NCBI RefSeq assembly: GCF_022369515.1
Contig: NZ_CP059724.1
Span: forward strand, 1,550,001-1,614,000
Reading direction: 5' to 3'
Origin: Paenibacillus sp. 19GGS1-52
Lineage (GTDB): Bacteria > Bacillota > Bacilli > Paenibacillales > Paenibacillaceae
Length of the DNA stretch: 64,000 nt
In this document: piece after piece, positions 16,892 to 25,646 of the stretch
Layout of the letters: every line of letters starts with the position of its first letter
How positions within the stretch are numbered: position 1 is the stretch's first letter
Program-made: the position numbers and the translations under genes
The notes under the pieces: generated by a model
The model's database searches: none
Seen by the model: only the letters and a program-made list of their open reading frames with translations
What the model was told of the DNA's origin: nothing

Positions 16892-17434
16892 ATGGTTGTC
16901 TGGGTCTTTTGGTTAATTGCAGCCGGTGTCCTGTTTGTAGTAGAAATGATGACGCTTACGTTTTATCTGCTTTGGCTCAGTATCGGCGCTTTGGTTGCCG
17001 GTCTGTTGTCGTTATTATTGCCAGAGGCTATTTTATTTCAGGTGGTGCTTGGCTCGCTGGTCGCGCTAGGTCTGACACTATTCTCGAAGCCGCTCGTAGC
17101 GAAGTTTCGTAATTCCCGTGGGTTCAAAGATACGGGTACGGATATCGTCGGCAGACAAGGAATAGTTACGGAGCCGATTGAGCCAGGACGTTACGGGCAA
17201 GTTAAGGTAGGCGGGGATACTTGGACTGCAACATCGCTGCAGACTCTGGGTAAAGAAGATGTCGTTAGGGTATTAAAAAGAGGTACTGCTATTATTGAAG
17301 TAGAATTATGGGGGGCACGAACTGATGGAATGGGCAATTGTTGTAGTAGTTCTTGTTGTAGTAGTGGTGTTCATTGGATTAACAGTCAAAATCGTACCAC
17401 AGCAGCGGGTTGGCGTAGTGGAACGTCTTGGTAA
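16892..17434 (+). CDS. NfeD-like membrane protein
   Basis: A 180-aa protein. Two or three membrane segments occupy residues 3-70 (FWLIAAGVLFVVEMM, LLWLSIGALVAGLLSLLLPEA, LVALGLTLF). An OB-fold NfeD domain follows (DIVGRQGIV, GRYGQVKVGGDTWTA, VVRVLKRGTAIIEVE). NfeD proteins pair with SPFH proteins, and the next gene encodes one. The family normally ends soon after the IEVE strand. Here the frame runs 110 bp into the next gene and adds an odd tail with CCSSSCC. ATG 16892 follows GGAAGGTGGTGGG. Confidence 0.82.
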   Translation: MVVWVFWLIAAGVLFVVEMMTLTFYLLWLSIGALVAGLLSLLLPEAILFQVVLGSLVALGLTLFSKPLVAKFRNSRGFKDTGTDIVGRQGIVTEPIEPGRYGQVKVGGDTWTATSLQTLGKEDVVRVLKRGTAIIEVELWGARTDGMGNCCSSSCCSSGVHWINSQNRTTAAGWRSGTSW

Positions 17435-18260
17435 ATTTCACCGGCTCTTGACTCCAGGTCTGAATATTCTAATTCCAGTGATTGATCAGGTACGTACGTA
17501 TCATGATCTGCGGATTCAACAGGCAAATGTACCTCCACAAACGGTAATCACGAAGGATAACGTACAGGTACAGATTGACACCATTATTTTCTATCAGGTA
17601 GTGGGTCCGGAAGAAGCAACTTATGGTATTTCTGATTATGTATACGGGGTACGGAACATCTCAACAGCCACGATGCGACAAATTATTGGTAAGCTGGAGC
17701 TGGATGAGACGTTGTCTGGCCGGGAAAAAATCTCCGTTGATATTCGTATCGCGCTGGATGAAGCTACTGAGAAGTGGGGCGTACGGATCGAGCGTGTGGA
17801 AGTTATCGATATCAAACCGCCGCTTGATATTCAAGAAGCGATGGACAAACAGATGAAAGCTGAGCGGAGCAAACGGGCGATTGTCCTGGAGGCGGAAGCA
17901 GCGAAGCAGGATATGATCCTGCGTGCAGAAGGTGATAAACAAAGTAAGATTCTGAAGGCTGAGGGCGACAAGGAAGCTCGTATTCGTCAAGCCGAAGGTC
18001 TGGGTCAGGCCCAGGAACTAGAAGCACTGGGTCAGGCAAAAGCCATTCAGGCCATCGCCGAAGCGGAGAAAATCCGTATTCAATTGCTCAGTACTGCGGG
18101 GCTGGATGAGCAGGTACTTGCGTATCGTTCCTTTGAAGCACTGACTGAAATCGCCAAAGGTCCAGCGAACAAGGTCTTCCTGCCAACTAGCGCAGTTGAG
18201 ACACTGGGTAGTCTGGGTGCAATTGCTGAAGTCTTCAAGGCAAGCAAAGACGGTAAATAA
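17325..18260 (+). CDS. SPFH/band 7 (stomatin-like) membrane protein
   Basis: A 311-aa slipin-type protein. Residues 2-20 form one N-terminal membrane anchor (IVVVVLVVVVVFIGL). The SPFH domain includes VPQQRVGVVERLGKFHRLLTPG and QTVITKDNVQVQIDTIIFYQV. A long charged coiled coil follows (EAEAAKQDMILRAEGDKQ and similar). Such proteins oligomerise into membrane scaffolds that organise lipid microdomains and proteases. Its start codon lies inside the NfeD gene, showing tight coupling of the pair. Confidence 0.93.
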   Translation: MEWAIVVVVLVVVVVFIGLTVKIVPQQRVGVVERLGKFHRLLTPGLNILIPVIDQVRTYHDLRIQQANVPPQTVITKDNVQVQIDTIIFYQVVGPEEATYGISDYVYGVRNISTATMRQIIGKLELDETLSGREKISVDIRIALDEATEKWGVRIERVEVIDIKPPLDIQEAMDKQMKAERSKRAIVLEAEAAKQDMILRAEGDKQSKILKAEGDKEARIRQAEGLGQAQELEALGQAKAIQAIAEAEKIRIQLLSTAGLDEQVLAYRSFEALTEIAKGPANKVFLPTSAVETLGSLGAIAEVFKASKDGK

Positions 18261-18402
18261 GGAACGTTTACAATTACCACGTATTCCGTTAAAGTAAATA
18301 GCAAAACTATTACCGGCTTACGTAGCGGGGGTTTCGATCCTGAAGCCCCTATGCTTACGAAGCCCGTTTTGTTTATGTAGAACTTTAAGGAGAGAAGCAA
18401 CT
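18261..18402 (+). other. short intergenic stretch with a weak stem-loop
   Basis: GGGG near 18327 can pair with CCCC near 18346 around a short loop, with T-rich sequence some 20 bp later. It could be a weak terminator after the SPFH gene or part of the cupin leader. Confidence 0.3.
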
Positions 18403-18858
18403 GTGACACAAAAAGAGATCTCACCGCTAGTGGAGCTGCTGGAACTGCAGCCTCATGTTGAAGGCGGCTGGTACAAAAGGCTTTGGAATTCTTCATTTGA
18501 AATTCCGCAGGACGTATTGGGCGAAAGCTATTCTGGCCCCCGCGCTTCGGCATCCTCCATTTATTTTCTGCTGCATGCAGATGAAACCTCTGCTTGGCAT
18601 ACGGTACTCTCGTCGGAGATATGGCTGTGGCATTCCGGTAGTCCGATTGTGTTAAGTCTTGGCGGCAGTGGTGATAGACCAGAGGATGTAAAAGAAATTA
18701 TTCTGGGTCTGGATATCGCAGCTGGCCAGCAGCCGCAGGTAGTTATACCAGCAGGTGTATGGCAGGCGGCTAGACCGCTAGGTGAAGAGCCTGTGTTGGT
18801 TTCCTGTATTGTGTCACCTGAATTCCATTTTGATGATTTTAAACTAATCGAGAAATAA
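18403..18858 (+). CDS. cupin-fold protein, DUF985 family
   Basis: A 151-aa protein of the DUF985 cupin family. The conserved LELQPHVEGGWYKR opening, SSIYFLL strand, AWHTVLSSEIWLWHSG core and PAGVWQAARPL segment are present. Related proteins are small dimeric barrels, some proposed to bind sugars or nucleotides; the function is not settled. Translation starts at GTG 18403 after AAGGAGAGAAGCAACT. The gene stands alone, followed by a strong terminator. Confidence 0.8.
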   Translation: MTQKEISPLVELLELQPHVEGGWYKRLWNSSFEIPQDVLGESYSGPRASASSIYFLLHADETSAWHTVLSSEIWLWHSGSPIVLSLGGSGDRPEDVKEIILGLDIAAGQQPQVVIPAGVWQAARPLGEEPVLVSCIVSPEFHFDDFKLIEK

Positions 18859-18863
18859 AATGA

Positions 18864-18892
18864 GCGGAGGCGAATATGCCTCCGTTTTTTCT
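18864..18892 (+). terminator. intrinsic terminator after the cupin gene
   Basis: CGGAGGC (18865-18871) pairs with GCCTCCG (18878-18884), followed by six T residues. Confidence 0.88.
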
Positions 18893-19045
18893 TTTGGGCA
18901 TTGATCACTGAAAGCATGTTTTATTGGAAACTTTTTGGGAATGCTAACGTGATCTGCCATACTTATTTTTGGCAAGTGCTTCTAAAGTGTCTTTTGCGGT
19001 TAAGGAAGTTTGAATAAATAAACAGTAGGCTTGGAGGGTTAATAC

Positions 19046-19882
19046 ATGAGTCAATTGAATGGACCATTTTCAGGTGGCCCCACTTTAAATGATGGAGTAA
19101 CAATGCCATGGCTGGGGTTGGGTGTATGGCAGACCAAAGACGGCGATGAGGTAATCCATGCAGTTAATGCTGCGGTAGAAACCGGATATCGCAGTATTGA
19201 CACCGCGGCAGGCTACAATAATGAAGAGGGCGTTGGACAAGCCATTCGAGAATGCGGAGTTTCCCGAGATGAGTTGTTTATTACAACTAAACTACGGAAT
19301 CCGGATCAAGGTTATGAATCAACGCTTAAGGCATTCGAGGTTAGCCGTCGCAAGCTGGGCTTGGATATGATTGATCTGTATCTGATTCACTGGCCGGTTG
19401 CAGGGAAATATCGAGAGACTTGGAAAGCTTTGATTCACCTGCAAAAGGAAGGTCATATCAAATCAATTGGGGTGAGCAACTTTCAGGTTCATCATCTGAA
19501 GGATATTATTGAAGACACCGGAGTAATACCCGTGGTCAATCAGGTAGAGTTCCATCCCTTGCTGACTCAGCGCGAGCTGCTGAAATATGCAAGTGAGCAG
19601 GGCATTCAGATAGAGGCTTGGAGCCCGCTGATGCAGGGCCATCTTGATCTACCGCTCTTAAAAGAATTGGCAGAAAGGTACGGCAGAACACCAGCTCAAA
19701 TTGTACTGCGCTGGGATTTGCAGCAGGGGGTAATCACGATTCCGAAATCGGTGCATACAGAGCGAATCAAAGAGAACGCCGGATTCTTCGATTTCACACT
19801 CAGTGATGAGGATGTTAAAGCCATTTCAGACTTGAACGAAGATCATCGCTTCGGCCCGGACCCGGATAACTTTAATTTTTAA
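19046..19882 (+). CDS. aldo/keto reductase
   Basis: A 278-aa NAD(P)H-dependent aldo/keto reductase. The catalytic Asp and Tyr are in SIDTAAGYNNEEGVG, Lys in FITTKLRN and His in LYLIHWP. The family signature GVSNFQVHHL and the cofactor-binding IPKSVHTERIKENAGFFDF end are intact. It resembles Bacillus YvgN/YtbE-type general aldehyde reductases that detoxify methylglyoxal. The start has GGAGGGTTAATAC. It is a single gene with a terminator shared with the convergent asnB. Confidence 0.92.
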   Translation: MSQLNGPFSGGPTLNDGVTMPWLGLGVWQTKDGDEVIHAVNAAVETGYRSIDTAAGYNNEEGVGQAIRECGVSRDELFITTKLRNPDQGYESTLKAFEVSRRKLGLDMIDLYLIHWPVAGKYRETWKALIHLQKEGHIKSIGVSNFQVHHLKDIIEDTGVIPVVNQVEFHPLLTQRELLKYASEQGIQIEAWSPLMQGHLDLPLLKELAERYGRTPAQIVLRWDLQQGVITIPKSVHTERIKENAGFFDFTLSDEDVKAISDLNEDHRFGPDPDNFNF

Positions 19883-19927
19883 ACTGGCAAATAAACAGGG
19901 TTAGAGTAAATACTGTATTAAATCCAA

Positions 19928-19964
19928 CAATAGCAAGCCTCCAGCATTCGGAAGCTTGCTATTT
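19928..19964. terminator. bidirectional terminator between the reductase gene and asnB
   Basis: AATAGCAAGC pairs with GCTTGCTATT around a loop containing TCC/GGA. Each strand is followed by T-rich sequence, fitting two convergent genes. Confidence 0.75.
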
Positions 19965-20025
19965 AATGTGTCCACTCTTGCGAGAGCATGATCAGCCTGC
20001 CTAGTCAGTCAGAAGATTCAGCAGA

Positions 20026-21870
20026 CTAACGAATCACCACGTTATAGGTCCGCAGCCAGAGATCAATTTGGGCCAGATAAGCAAAGAGCTGAGGACCGGA
20101 CATCAGCTGACCGAACCAGGGCAGGTTGCTGGAGGATTCTGGAGAGGCGGCGATTTCACGGATTTTGGCAGCGTCAATCAAAGGAAGGAGCGGAGACGTA
20201 GAATCTTCGAGAATAGCCAATACCTGTGTGCGAACGGCATTTAAGTAGGCGGGATTGTGTGTTTTGGGATAAGGACTTTTTTTGCGGTAGAGCACATCGT
20301 CGGGCAGGACACCCTCTAGTGCTTTGCGCAGAATGCCTTTTTCGCGGTTGCCTGTCATTTTGATCTCCCAAGGAATGTTCCATACATACTGGACCAGACG
20401 GTGATCGCAATAAGGGACGCGAACCTCAAGCCCTACGCCCATGCTCATCCGGTCTTTGCGGTCCAAAAGAGTGGGCATGAAGCGGGTAATATTAAGGTAG
20501 GACATTACGCGCATTTGTGCCTGTTTGCCTGTTTCTCCATCGAGTTTGGGCACCTCTGCCACGGCATCACTGTATCTGTCACCCAAATACTCCAAGGGAC
20601 GTATCCATTCGTTTATTTCTGGGGACAGTAATCCTGCCCGCATCTTGGGTGCAACTGACCATGGAAAAGTGCCTGAAGAAAGCATATCCTCGCGATGGAA
20701 CCAAGGGTATCCGCCAAAGATTTCATCAGCAGCCTCGCCAGAGATGGCTACAGTCGCATGTTTTTTAATCTCGCGGCAAAACAAATAAAGGGAGGAGTCT
20801 ACGTCAGTCATCCCAGGCAAATCACGTGAGTACAGAGCGTTGTCCAGCGCCATAACAAGCTCTGGCGTATCAAAAGCAATATAATGGTGGTTCGTATCCA
20901 ACTCGTCGACCATCCGCTTAATCCACGGTCCATCTGCTCCGGGCTGAAAAGAATGGCTCTTGAAATGCTTGTCATTATCTACATAATCGACGGAAAAAGT
21001 ATCCACTCGGCCCTGACCGGTCCGGTTATAGTAATCTACGGCCAATGCCGTCAGCGCGCTTGAGTCCAGTCCTCCAGAGAGTAGTGAGCACACCGGAACA
21101 TCTGACACAAGCTGGCGCTCCAGTGTATCCTGCAGCAACTCACGCACCTTAGCCGCTGTCTCATCTTCATTATCAGTATGTGTAAAGCTTTCCAGCTTCC
21201 AATAGGCATAGCTGCGTAAGCCTTCCCGGTTGTAAATCATGGCATGGCCCGGACGAAGTTCGTGCATATCCTTATATACACCGTGTCCTGGAGTACGAGC
21301 CGGACCGATAATGAAGATCTCCGCCAGTCCCTCCGGACCTACGGTTGGTTGTACTTTGGGATGCTGCAACAGAGCCTTGGGTTCGGAGCCGAATACAAAG
21401 ACATCATCTACCTGACTGTAAAAGAGCGGCTTCACGCCCAAACGGTCACGTGCCAAAAACACCTGATCCCGCAGGCCGTCCCACACGGCAAAGGCAAATA
21501 TACCATTTAGCTTATCGGTACACTCTGCTCCCCATTCGATATAGGCATGCAACAGAACCTCGGTATCGCACTGGGTGCGGAATTGATGTCCCCGCTGCTT
21601 CAATTCATTCTTAAGCTCAGGGGCATTGTACAATTCCCCGTTGTAAACAATTGCGTACACATTTTCCTCATGGCGGGTGATCATCGGCTGTGCACCATTT
21701 TCCGGGTCGATAACGCTAAGTCTACGGTGTCCGAAGGCACAGGGGCCTGAGATCCAAGTTCCGGCCGCGTCCGGTCCGCGATTTGCTAAGGTTTCAGTCA
21801 TTTTGACTAGCAGTTGCGAGTGCTGTGTAAGATCGCCGCGCCACTGAATAAATCCGGTTATTCCGCACAT
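20026..21870 (-). CDS. asnB: asparagine synthase (glutamine-hydrolysing)
   Basis: A 614-aa two-domain enzyme that makes asparagine from aspartate, ATP and glutamine. The N-terminal glutaminase starts MCGITGFIQW, so Cys2 becomes the nucleophile after Met removal. RGPDAAG, IVYNGELYN and CDTEVLLH motifs line its active site. The synthetase domain has the pyrophosphate loop LLSGGLDSSAL near residue 264 and AISGEAADEIFGGYPW. The final part has GLEVRVPYCDHRL. Length and motifs match the Firmicute AsnB/AsnO class. The gene is monocistronic, with a GAGAGGATGAACC site. Confidence 0.93.
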   Translation of the reverse strand: MCGITGFIQWRGDLTQHSQLLVKMTETLANRGPDAAGTWISGPCAFGHRRLSVIDPENGAQPMITRHEENVYAIVYNGELYNAPELKNELKQRGHQFRTQCDTEVLLHAYIEWGAECTDKLNGIFAFAVWDGLRDQVFLARDRLGVKPLFYSQVDDVFVFGSEPKALLQHPKVQPTVGPEGLAEIFIIGPARTPGHGVYKDMHELRPGHAMIYNREGLRSYAYWKLESFTHTDNEDETAAKVRELLQDTLERQLVSDVPVCSLLSGGLDSSALTALAVDYYNRTGQGRVDTFSVDYVDNDKHFKSHSFQPGADGPWIKRMVDELDTNHHYIAFDTPELVMALDNALYSRDLPGMTDVDSSLYLFCREIKKHATVAISGEAADEIFGGYPWFHREDMLSSGTFPWSVAPKMRAGLLSPEINEWIRPLEYLGDRYSDAVAEVPKLDGETGKQAQMRVMSYLNITRFMPTLLDRKDRMSMGVGLEVRVPYCDHRLVQYVWNIPWEIKMTGNREKGILRKALEGVLPDDVLYRKKSPYPKTHNPAYLNAVRTQVLAILEDSTSPLLPLIDAAKIREIAASPESSSNLPWFGQLMSGPQLFAYLAQIDLWLRTYNVVIR

Positions 21871-22008
21871 GATGGTTCATCCTCTCTATCGTGCGATTGT
21901 TGTCCTTTCTTTTTTGCCAAGTAATACAGATATATGCCGAAGGAAGGGATAAAATGTATGTCCTTATCCGAACACTAGGGGAGAGGGAAATTTGCCAGAG
22001 AGGGATGG

Positions 22009-22374
22009 ATGCAGGTGTATTACATAAAGGACGCCAAAATTCGCAGAATGACGGAGTATGACGGTGCACCCTGTGCAGAAGTCGGCGTATTGCCAGGGGC
22101 TACTGGCGACTCTGCGCTTTTGGTGTATATCGTTGAAGATCGGCGTGAAGAAGGCTACGAAATTGTACGCATCCTGACGAATGACGCGGATACAGACACC
22201 GATTGGTTTGATAACAATATGCATGATGCTTTCACAGATGTGACGGTCAGTGGATTTGCTGGCAGTCCCATCATGACCCCTGAGGATGAACGCTCCAAAT
22301 TCCAACGCGAGCTGCTTATCTTCGGGAATTTGAAAAAACAGCTGGGGCAGCATTTTAATAGAGAATTCAAATAA
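22009..22374 (+). CDS. conserved hypothetical protein, 121 aa
   Basis: No family is recognised. The protein is acidic in the middle (TNDADTDTDWFDNNMHDAF) and ends in a basic helix (KFQRELLIFGNLKKQLGQHFNREFK). It has no signal peptide or membrane segment. The start has an AGAGAGGG site, and a terminator follows the stop. Codon use resembles the neighbours, so it is likely a real gene. Confidence 0.6.
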   Translation: MQVYYIKDAKIRRMTEYDGAPCAEVGVLPGATGDSALLVYIVEDRREEGYEIVRILTNDADTDTDWFDNNMHDAFTDVTVSGFAGSPIMTPEDERSKFQRELLIFGNLKKQLGQHFNREFK

Positions 22375-22398
22375 AGAAGCAATGCGGAATTAGCTGTT

Positions 22399-22434
22399 AA
22401 GAGTCTTGCCAGTAGTCTGGTAAGGCTCTTTATT
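22399..22434 (+). terminator. terminator after the 121-aa ORF
   Basis: AAGAGTCTTGCCAG pairs with CTGGTAAGGCTCTT around a 4-base loop, with T-rich sequence after it. Confidence 0.82.
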
Positions 22435-22488
22435 GTTCAGTAGTAGAAGGGTTGAAGTACGTTATTTTTAAATTCCTTTGTTCTGCCC

Positions 22489-22516
22489 TTGATATATTTC
22501 CTGAATAAGGTATAAT
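22489..22516 (+). promoter_or_regulatory. promoter of tRNA-Arg
   Basis: TTGATA (22489-22494) and TATAAT (22511-22516) are spaced 16 bp apart and lie 52 bp before the tRNA. Confidence 0.7.
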
Positions 22517-22568
22517 AGAAAACGTTGCACTAATACATATCGCATCAAACCGTATGTTTTTCTTATAT

Positions 22569-22642
22569 GTCCCGGTAGCTCAGCTGGATAGAGCATGCGC
22601 CTTCTAAGCGCACGGTCAGGGGTTCGAATCCCTTCCGGGACG
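22569..22642 (+). tRNA. tRNA-Arg(TCT)
   Basis: A 74-base cloverleaf without encoded CCA. The acceptor GTCCCGG pairs with CCGGGAC, and the D arm is GCTC/GAGC. The anticodon stem TGCGC/GCGCA carries loop CTTCTAA with anticodon TCT, reading AGA. The T loop is TTCGAAT. A nearly identical copy lies on the other strand at 43205-43278. Confidence 0.97.
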
Positions 22643-22646
22643 TCAT

Positions 22647-22676
22647 AAAACAGCCTCTCCTCGGAGAGGCTGTTTG
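22647..22676 (+). terminator. terminator after tRNA-Arg
   Basis: AAACAGCCTCTC pairs with GAGAGGCTGTTT around CTCG. Confidence 0.85.
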
Positions 22677-22739
22677 TGCGTTCGGGGGGTGAGAACCCCA
22701 AATGGTTCGTTGGAGCATAGGCTTCGTTAGCTGGTTCAA

Positions 22740-24602
22740 CTACATCCGGCTCGGTGTCGGAAGCCCCAGCACCTCAAGAACATCGCCTAAGGTAACTTGG
22801 CATTTGCAGGTCAGCCAAAGACGGAATTGGATGGTGGCTTCTTCGCCTTTAAGGATGGGACATACAGCATAGAAATTATTGAACAGCGTGGCTAGGGTAT
22901 GCGCATAGTTGCAGAGCGAATTCGGTGTTAGTTCTTTGCTTGCTGTATATAACGTATCCTGCCAAGTACTGAGATGTCTTAAGAGCGCCGCCTCGGCTTT
23001 TTCCAGTTCTGCAGGGAACTCCAGTCGAGATATGTCTGTTGTGACAGGCAACGTAGCTTTGCTTAATACACTGCTGGCACGGGCATAGGTGTACATAAGA
23101 TACACTCCGGTATTACCGGATATTTCTGTAGCCTGCTTGAAATCAAAAATAATCTCAGTTCCCAGATTGAAACGTAGCAGATAATACCGGATGGCAGCGG
23201 TGGCGATTATACGACTGGGAATTCCGTTTTTATCAGAACGGGCTAGCTCAATAGCTTCCTCCATTAGCAGAATGAGATCGCTCACTTTAACGCCGATTCC
23301 CTGCCGGCCGGACATGGCGTAAGAGCTTTTACCATCAGCGGTGTTAATGCCAAGCTCGGCAGCGGAGGCCGGACTAAGTGAGACTACTCCATAGCTTACA
23401 TGATGCAGCTTCTCAGCCTGATTATTGTACCCCAGTACCTGTAAAGCCTGCTTCACCATCGCCTGCGGATATTCCTGTCTATAATCAATAACATTAATAA
23501 CCATGTCCGCTTGTCCATAAGGTAGGCGTTGTCCGGTCAAACCCGTTGTCCATAGTTCTGACGTAAACTCAGTGTATGAGAAGTCCTTTTCGAGGAGGCC
23601 AAATTTCCATAGATGATAGGCAATATCTTTAGCGGTATACGTCAAAATACCATTGGAGCGCACTAGTACCTTGTCCAGAGTATACTCATCTGATTCCCCC
23701 TCGCTGTCCCCTCCCTTCTGCTTCAGTACCCAGCAGCCAGCCAGCTTGCCTTCATGCTCCTGCACAAAAAACGCTGTTTGCGCAAGCAACTGAGAGGCTG
23801 CCGACCAGAAGCCTTCTCTAACGATACTGCTCTCCCATACGAGCAAGTCATAATGTATTCCAAAGCTTTTCATTTCCTCCACATGCTCTCGCACAATCCG
23901 CTCGGCAACCAGCTTACCCAGCCAGGCCTCGTTGCCGCTGCCTTTCTCTAGAGCATGCAGGATGTCCGTCCGTTTGTGGGTCATCTCCGGATTAAGTGTA
24001 TACTCTTTATTCACTTGGGCATAAATATCCCAGCAATAATCACCAAAGCGGACATGCTCCCCTTCTAAAGGCACATTAAATAATCCAACCACGGTATCCG
24101 CCAGCTGATTGCCTAGATCATCAACATAGTTATGAACCTCGACGTTATACCCCGTTCTTTTCAAAATCCGTACCAGCGCGTCTCCGATACAAGCATTTCT
24201 CAGGTGACCTACATGAGCGGCTTTGTTGGGATTAATCGAGGTATGTTCGATCACCACTTTTTGTCCAGAGCTTTGCGGGAGCGTCAAGGGTTGTCTGGCC
24301 CACTCTTGCCAATGGATGTACAAATTAATGAAACCGGGAGCGGCAACTTCGATCCGCTGTACAAGTCCTGTGATACTTCCTTGCAGCTGAAGTTCTGTCT
24401 TCACCAGCTCTGCGATGGCCATAGGCGATTTGCGCAGTAGCTTTGCGAGCTGTAAGGCAATACTGCTGGAATAATCGCCATGCTCCGCATTGGCAGGTTG
24501 CTCGATCAGAAGGGCAATATCGTTGGGGTATGCCAACTCCAGCTTCATAAATACGCTTCTTACACTTTGTTCCAGACTGCTTTTGATGATTTGACTAATC
24601 AC
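22740..24602 (-). CDS. argS: arginyl-tRNA synthetase
   Basis: A 620-aa class I synthetase that charges tRNA-Arg. The N-terminal Add-1 domain (EHGDYSSSIALQLAK) is followed by NPNKAAHVGHLRNACIGD, carrying the HIGH-type motif HVGH. A degenerate KMSKS equivalent, MSGRQGIGVKVSDL, lies in the second half. The C-terminal anticodon domain ends in the family pattern ..VLGLPTPSRM. It is longer than the common 550-570-aa bacterial form. The start is GTG with an AAAGGAGGTC site. Expression is probably controlled by the T-box leader upstream, making it responsive to uncharged tRNA-Arg. Whether another argS exists in the genome cannot be seen here. Confidence 0.9.
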   Translation of the reverse strand: MISQIIKSSLEQSVRSVFMKLELAYPNDIALLIEQPANAEHGDYSSSIALQLAKLLRKSPMAIAELVKTELQLQGSITGLVQRIEVAAPGFINLYIHWQEWARQPLTLPQSSGQKVVIEHTSINPNKAAHVGHLRNACIGDALVRILKRTGYNVEVHNYVDDLGNQLADTVVGLFNVPLEGEHVRFGDYCWDIYAQVNKEYTLNPEMTHKRTDILHALEKGSGNEAWLGKLVAERIVREHVEEMKSFGIHYDLLVWESSIVREGFWSAASQLLAQTAFFVQEHEGKLAGCWVLKQKGGDSEGESDEYTLDKVLVRSNGILTYTAKDIAYHLWKFGLLEKDFSYTEFTSELWTTGLTGQRLPYGQADMVINVIDYRQEYPQAMVKQALQVLGYNNQAEKLHHVSYGVVSLSPASAAELGINTADGKSSYAMSGRQGIGVKVSDLILLMEEAIELARSDKNGIPSRIIATAAIRYYLLRFNLGTEIIFDFKQATEISGNTGVYLMYTYARASSVLSKATLPVTTDISRLEFPAELEKAEAALLRHLSTWQDTLYTASKELTPNSLCNYAHTLATLFNNFYAVCPILKGEEATIQFRLWLTCKCQVTLGDVLEVLGLPTPSRM

Positions 24603-24625
24603 TTGGATGACCTCCTTTAAAATGC

Positions 24626-24870
24626 AAAAAAAGCCCCCGTCTCAAAAGAGACGAGGGCTTTAGCGCTCGCGGTACCACTCTCGTTGCTAAACTAGGCAAG
24701 TTTAGCCACCTCAAAAGGTTAACGGTCTTCAGCCGGGGCTTCCTACTGTTTCGTTCAGAAGTCCATCTCACGGGTGCGCTTCATTAGCTGATCTGTACCG
24801 GCTTTCACTCTCCCGGCTCGCTATTGGACTAGATCAAAGGTAACTACTCTCCCGATCATCGATTGTAGAT
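24626..24870 (-). promoter_or_regulatory. T-box leader of argS
   Basis: The minus-strand leader has an AGAGTAG-type bulge near its start, a long stem I and the conserved T-box sequence AGTGGTACCGCG (within 24668-24681). It closes with a strong terminator, whose arms AGCCCTCGTCTC and GAGACGGGGGCT are followed by seven T residues (24626-24662). The probable specifier codon is CGC (24776-24778), in the context GAAG-CGC-ACCC, matching arginine. Uncharged tRNA-Arg should stabilise the antiterminator. Confidence 0.92.
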
Positions 24871-24979
24871 TGATTTTTACCATTATAACGAAATTAAGTA
24901 AGAAAGCAATAGCTTATTATTCGATCAGAAACAGTTTTCACAATTTACTTCGCGCAGTTATAAAGACAATTGTTATATT

Positions 24980-25013
24980 GAATTGAACCGCGGAGAAGCC
25001 CACGGTTCAATTC
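24980..25013 (-). terminator. stem-loop after the DUF4183 gene
   Basis: GAATTGAACCG pairs with CGGTTCAATTC. The T-run on the minus strand is short, so termination may be partial. It lies just before the argS T-box leader. Confidence 0.6.
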
Positions 25014-25019
25014 TTGTTC

Positions 25020-25433
25020 TTAGCTAGTGACTGTGATAGTCGGTGCCGAAATTGCTGGCGGGGTCGTCAGATCTGAAGTTGTATTTGTAAAGTTGGTTAC
25101 TTCAATTGTGACAGGTGTACCCACTAGCAAATCGATAGTAGCAAGCACCAGACTGGCTGTTGTCATTGTGGACAAGGTGCTTTGTTGAAGCACTCCATTA
25201 AGATAGACATTTAAGGAATCTTCAGCCGAAACAGTTGGTAATGCACCTACAGGAGCATCAGCATCATCCGTAAAGCTCGCTGCCAGAACAGTTGTATTCG
25301 TTGCCCCGATCATACCGGCGGTTATGGCTGCAAAGTATCTGGTTACTACCGGATTCACTGTAGTAGCGATAACCCCTCCAGTAGCTATTGGCGCAGAGGC
25401 GACTGCTGTGAAGACTGGTTTGATGACTGGCAT
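25020..25433 (-). CDS. DUF4183 protein, probable spore-surface component
   Basis: A 137-aa Ala/Thr/Val-rich protein with a DUF4183-type core: TRYFAAITAG, then LNVYLNGVLQQ, then LVGTPVTIEVTNF. The tyrosine before FAA, the NVYLNGVLQ strand and the GTP-type end are shared with the C-terminal domain of the collagen-like protein encoded divergently from it. DUF4183 proteins occur mainly in spore-forming Firmicutes and are thought to be surface proteins; no signal peptide is present, as expected for proteins assembled on spores. The start has GAAGGGAGGTGATC before ATG. Confidence 0.72.
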   Translation of the reverse strand: MPVIKPVFTAVASAPIATGGVIATTVNPVVTRYFAAITAGMIGATNTTVLAASFTDDADAPVGALPTVSAEDSLNVYLNGVLQQSTLSTMTTASLVLATIDLLVGTPVTIEVTNFTNTTSDLTTPPAISAPTITVTS

Positions 25434-25646
25434 ATGATCACCTCCCTTCTTGTGTTACTAAATCGAAGATTATTTCGACTCATCATAGTAAATGAATAAT
25501 TATTAATAATGAAACGGCATTAGTATGTAGATAACCTCATTTGGGTTGTACATTTATTTTTTCTGGTCAGATGTCCATTCACGACAAGGCATATGTTCAT
25601 ATGCTAGTGTAGCTAAATTTAGAAGTTGGGAATGGGAGGTGTAGGA
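25434..25646. promoter_or_regulatory. divergent promoter region of two DUF4183 genes
   Basis: About 190 bp of AT-rich sequence separates the two divergent genes. No convincing sigma-A promoter pair is visible on either strand, which would fit a sporulation sigma factor, but no specific box can be assigned. Confidence 0.35.

Noticed and set aside
22468..22701. A 77-aa minus-strand frame across the tRNA-Arg gene
   Set aside because: It is the reverse complement of the tRNA and its promoter; no ribosome binding site and no protein homology.
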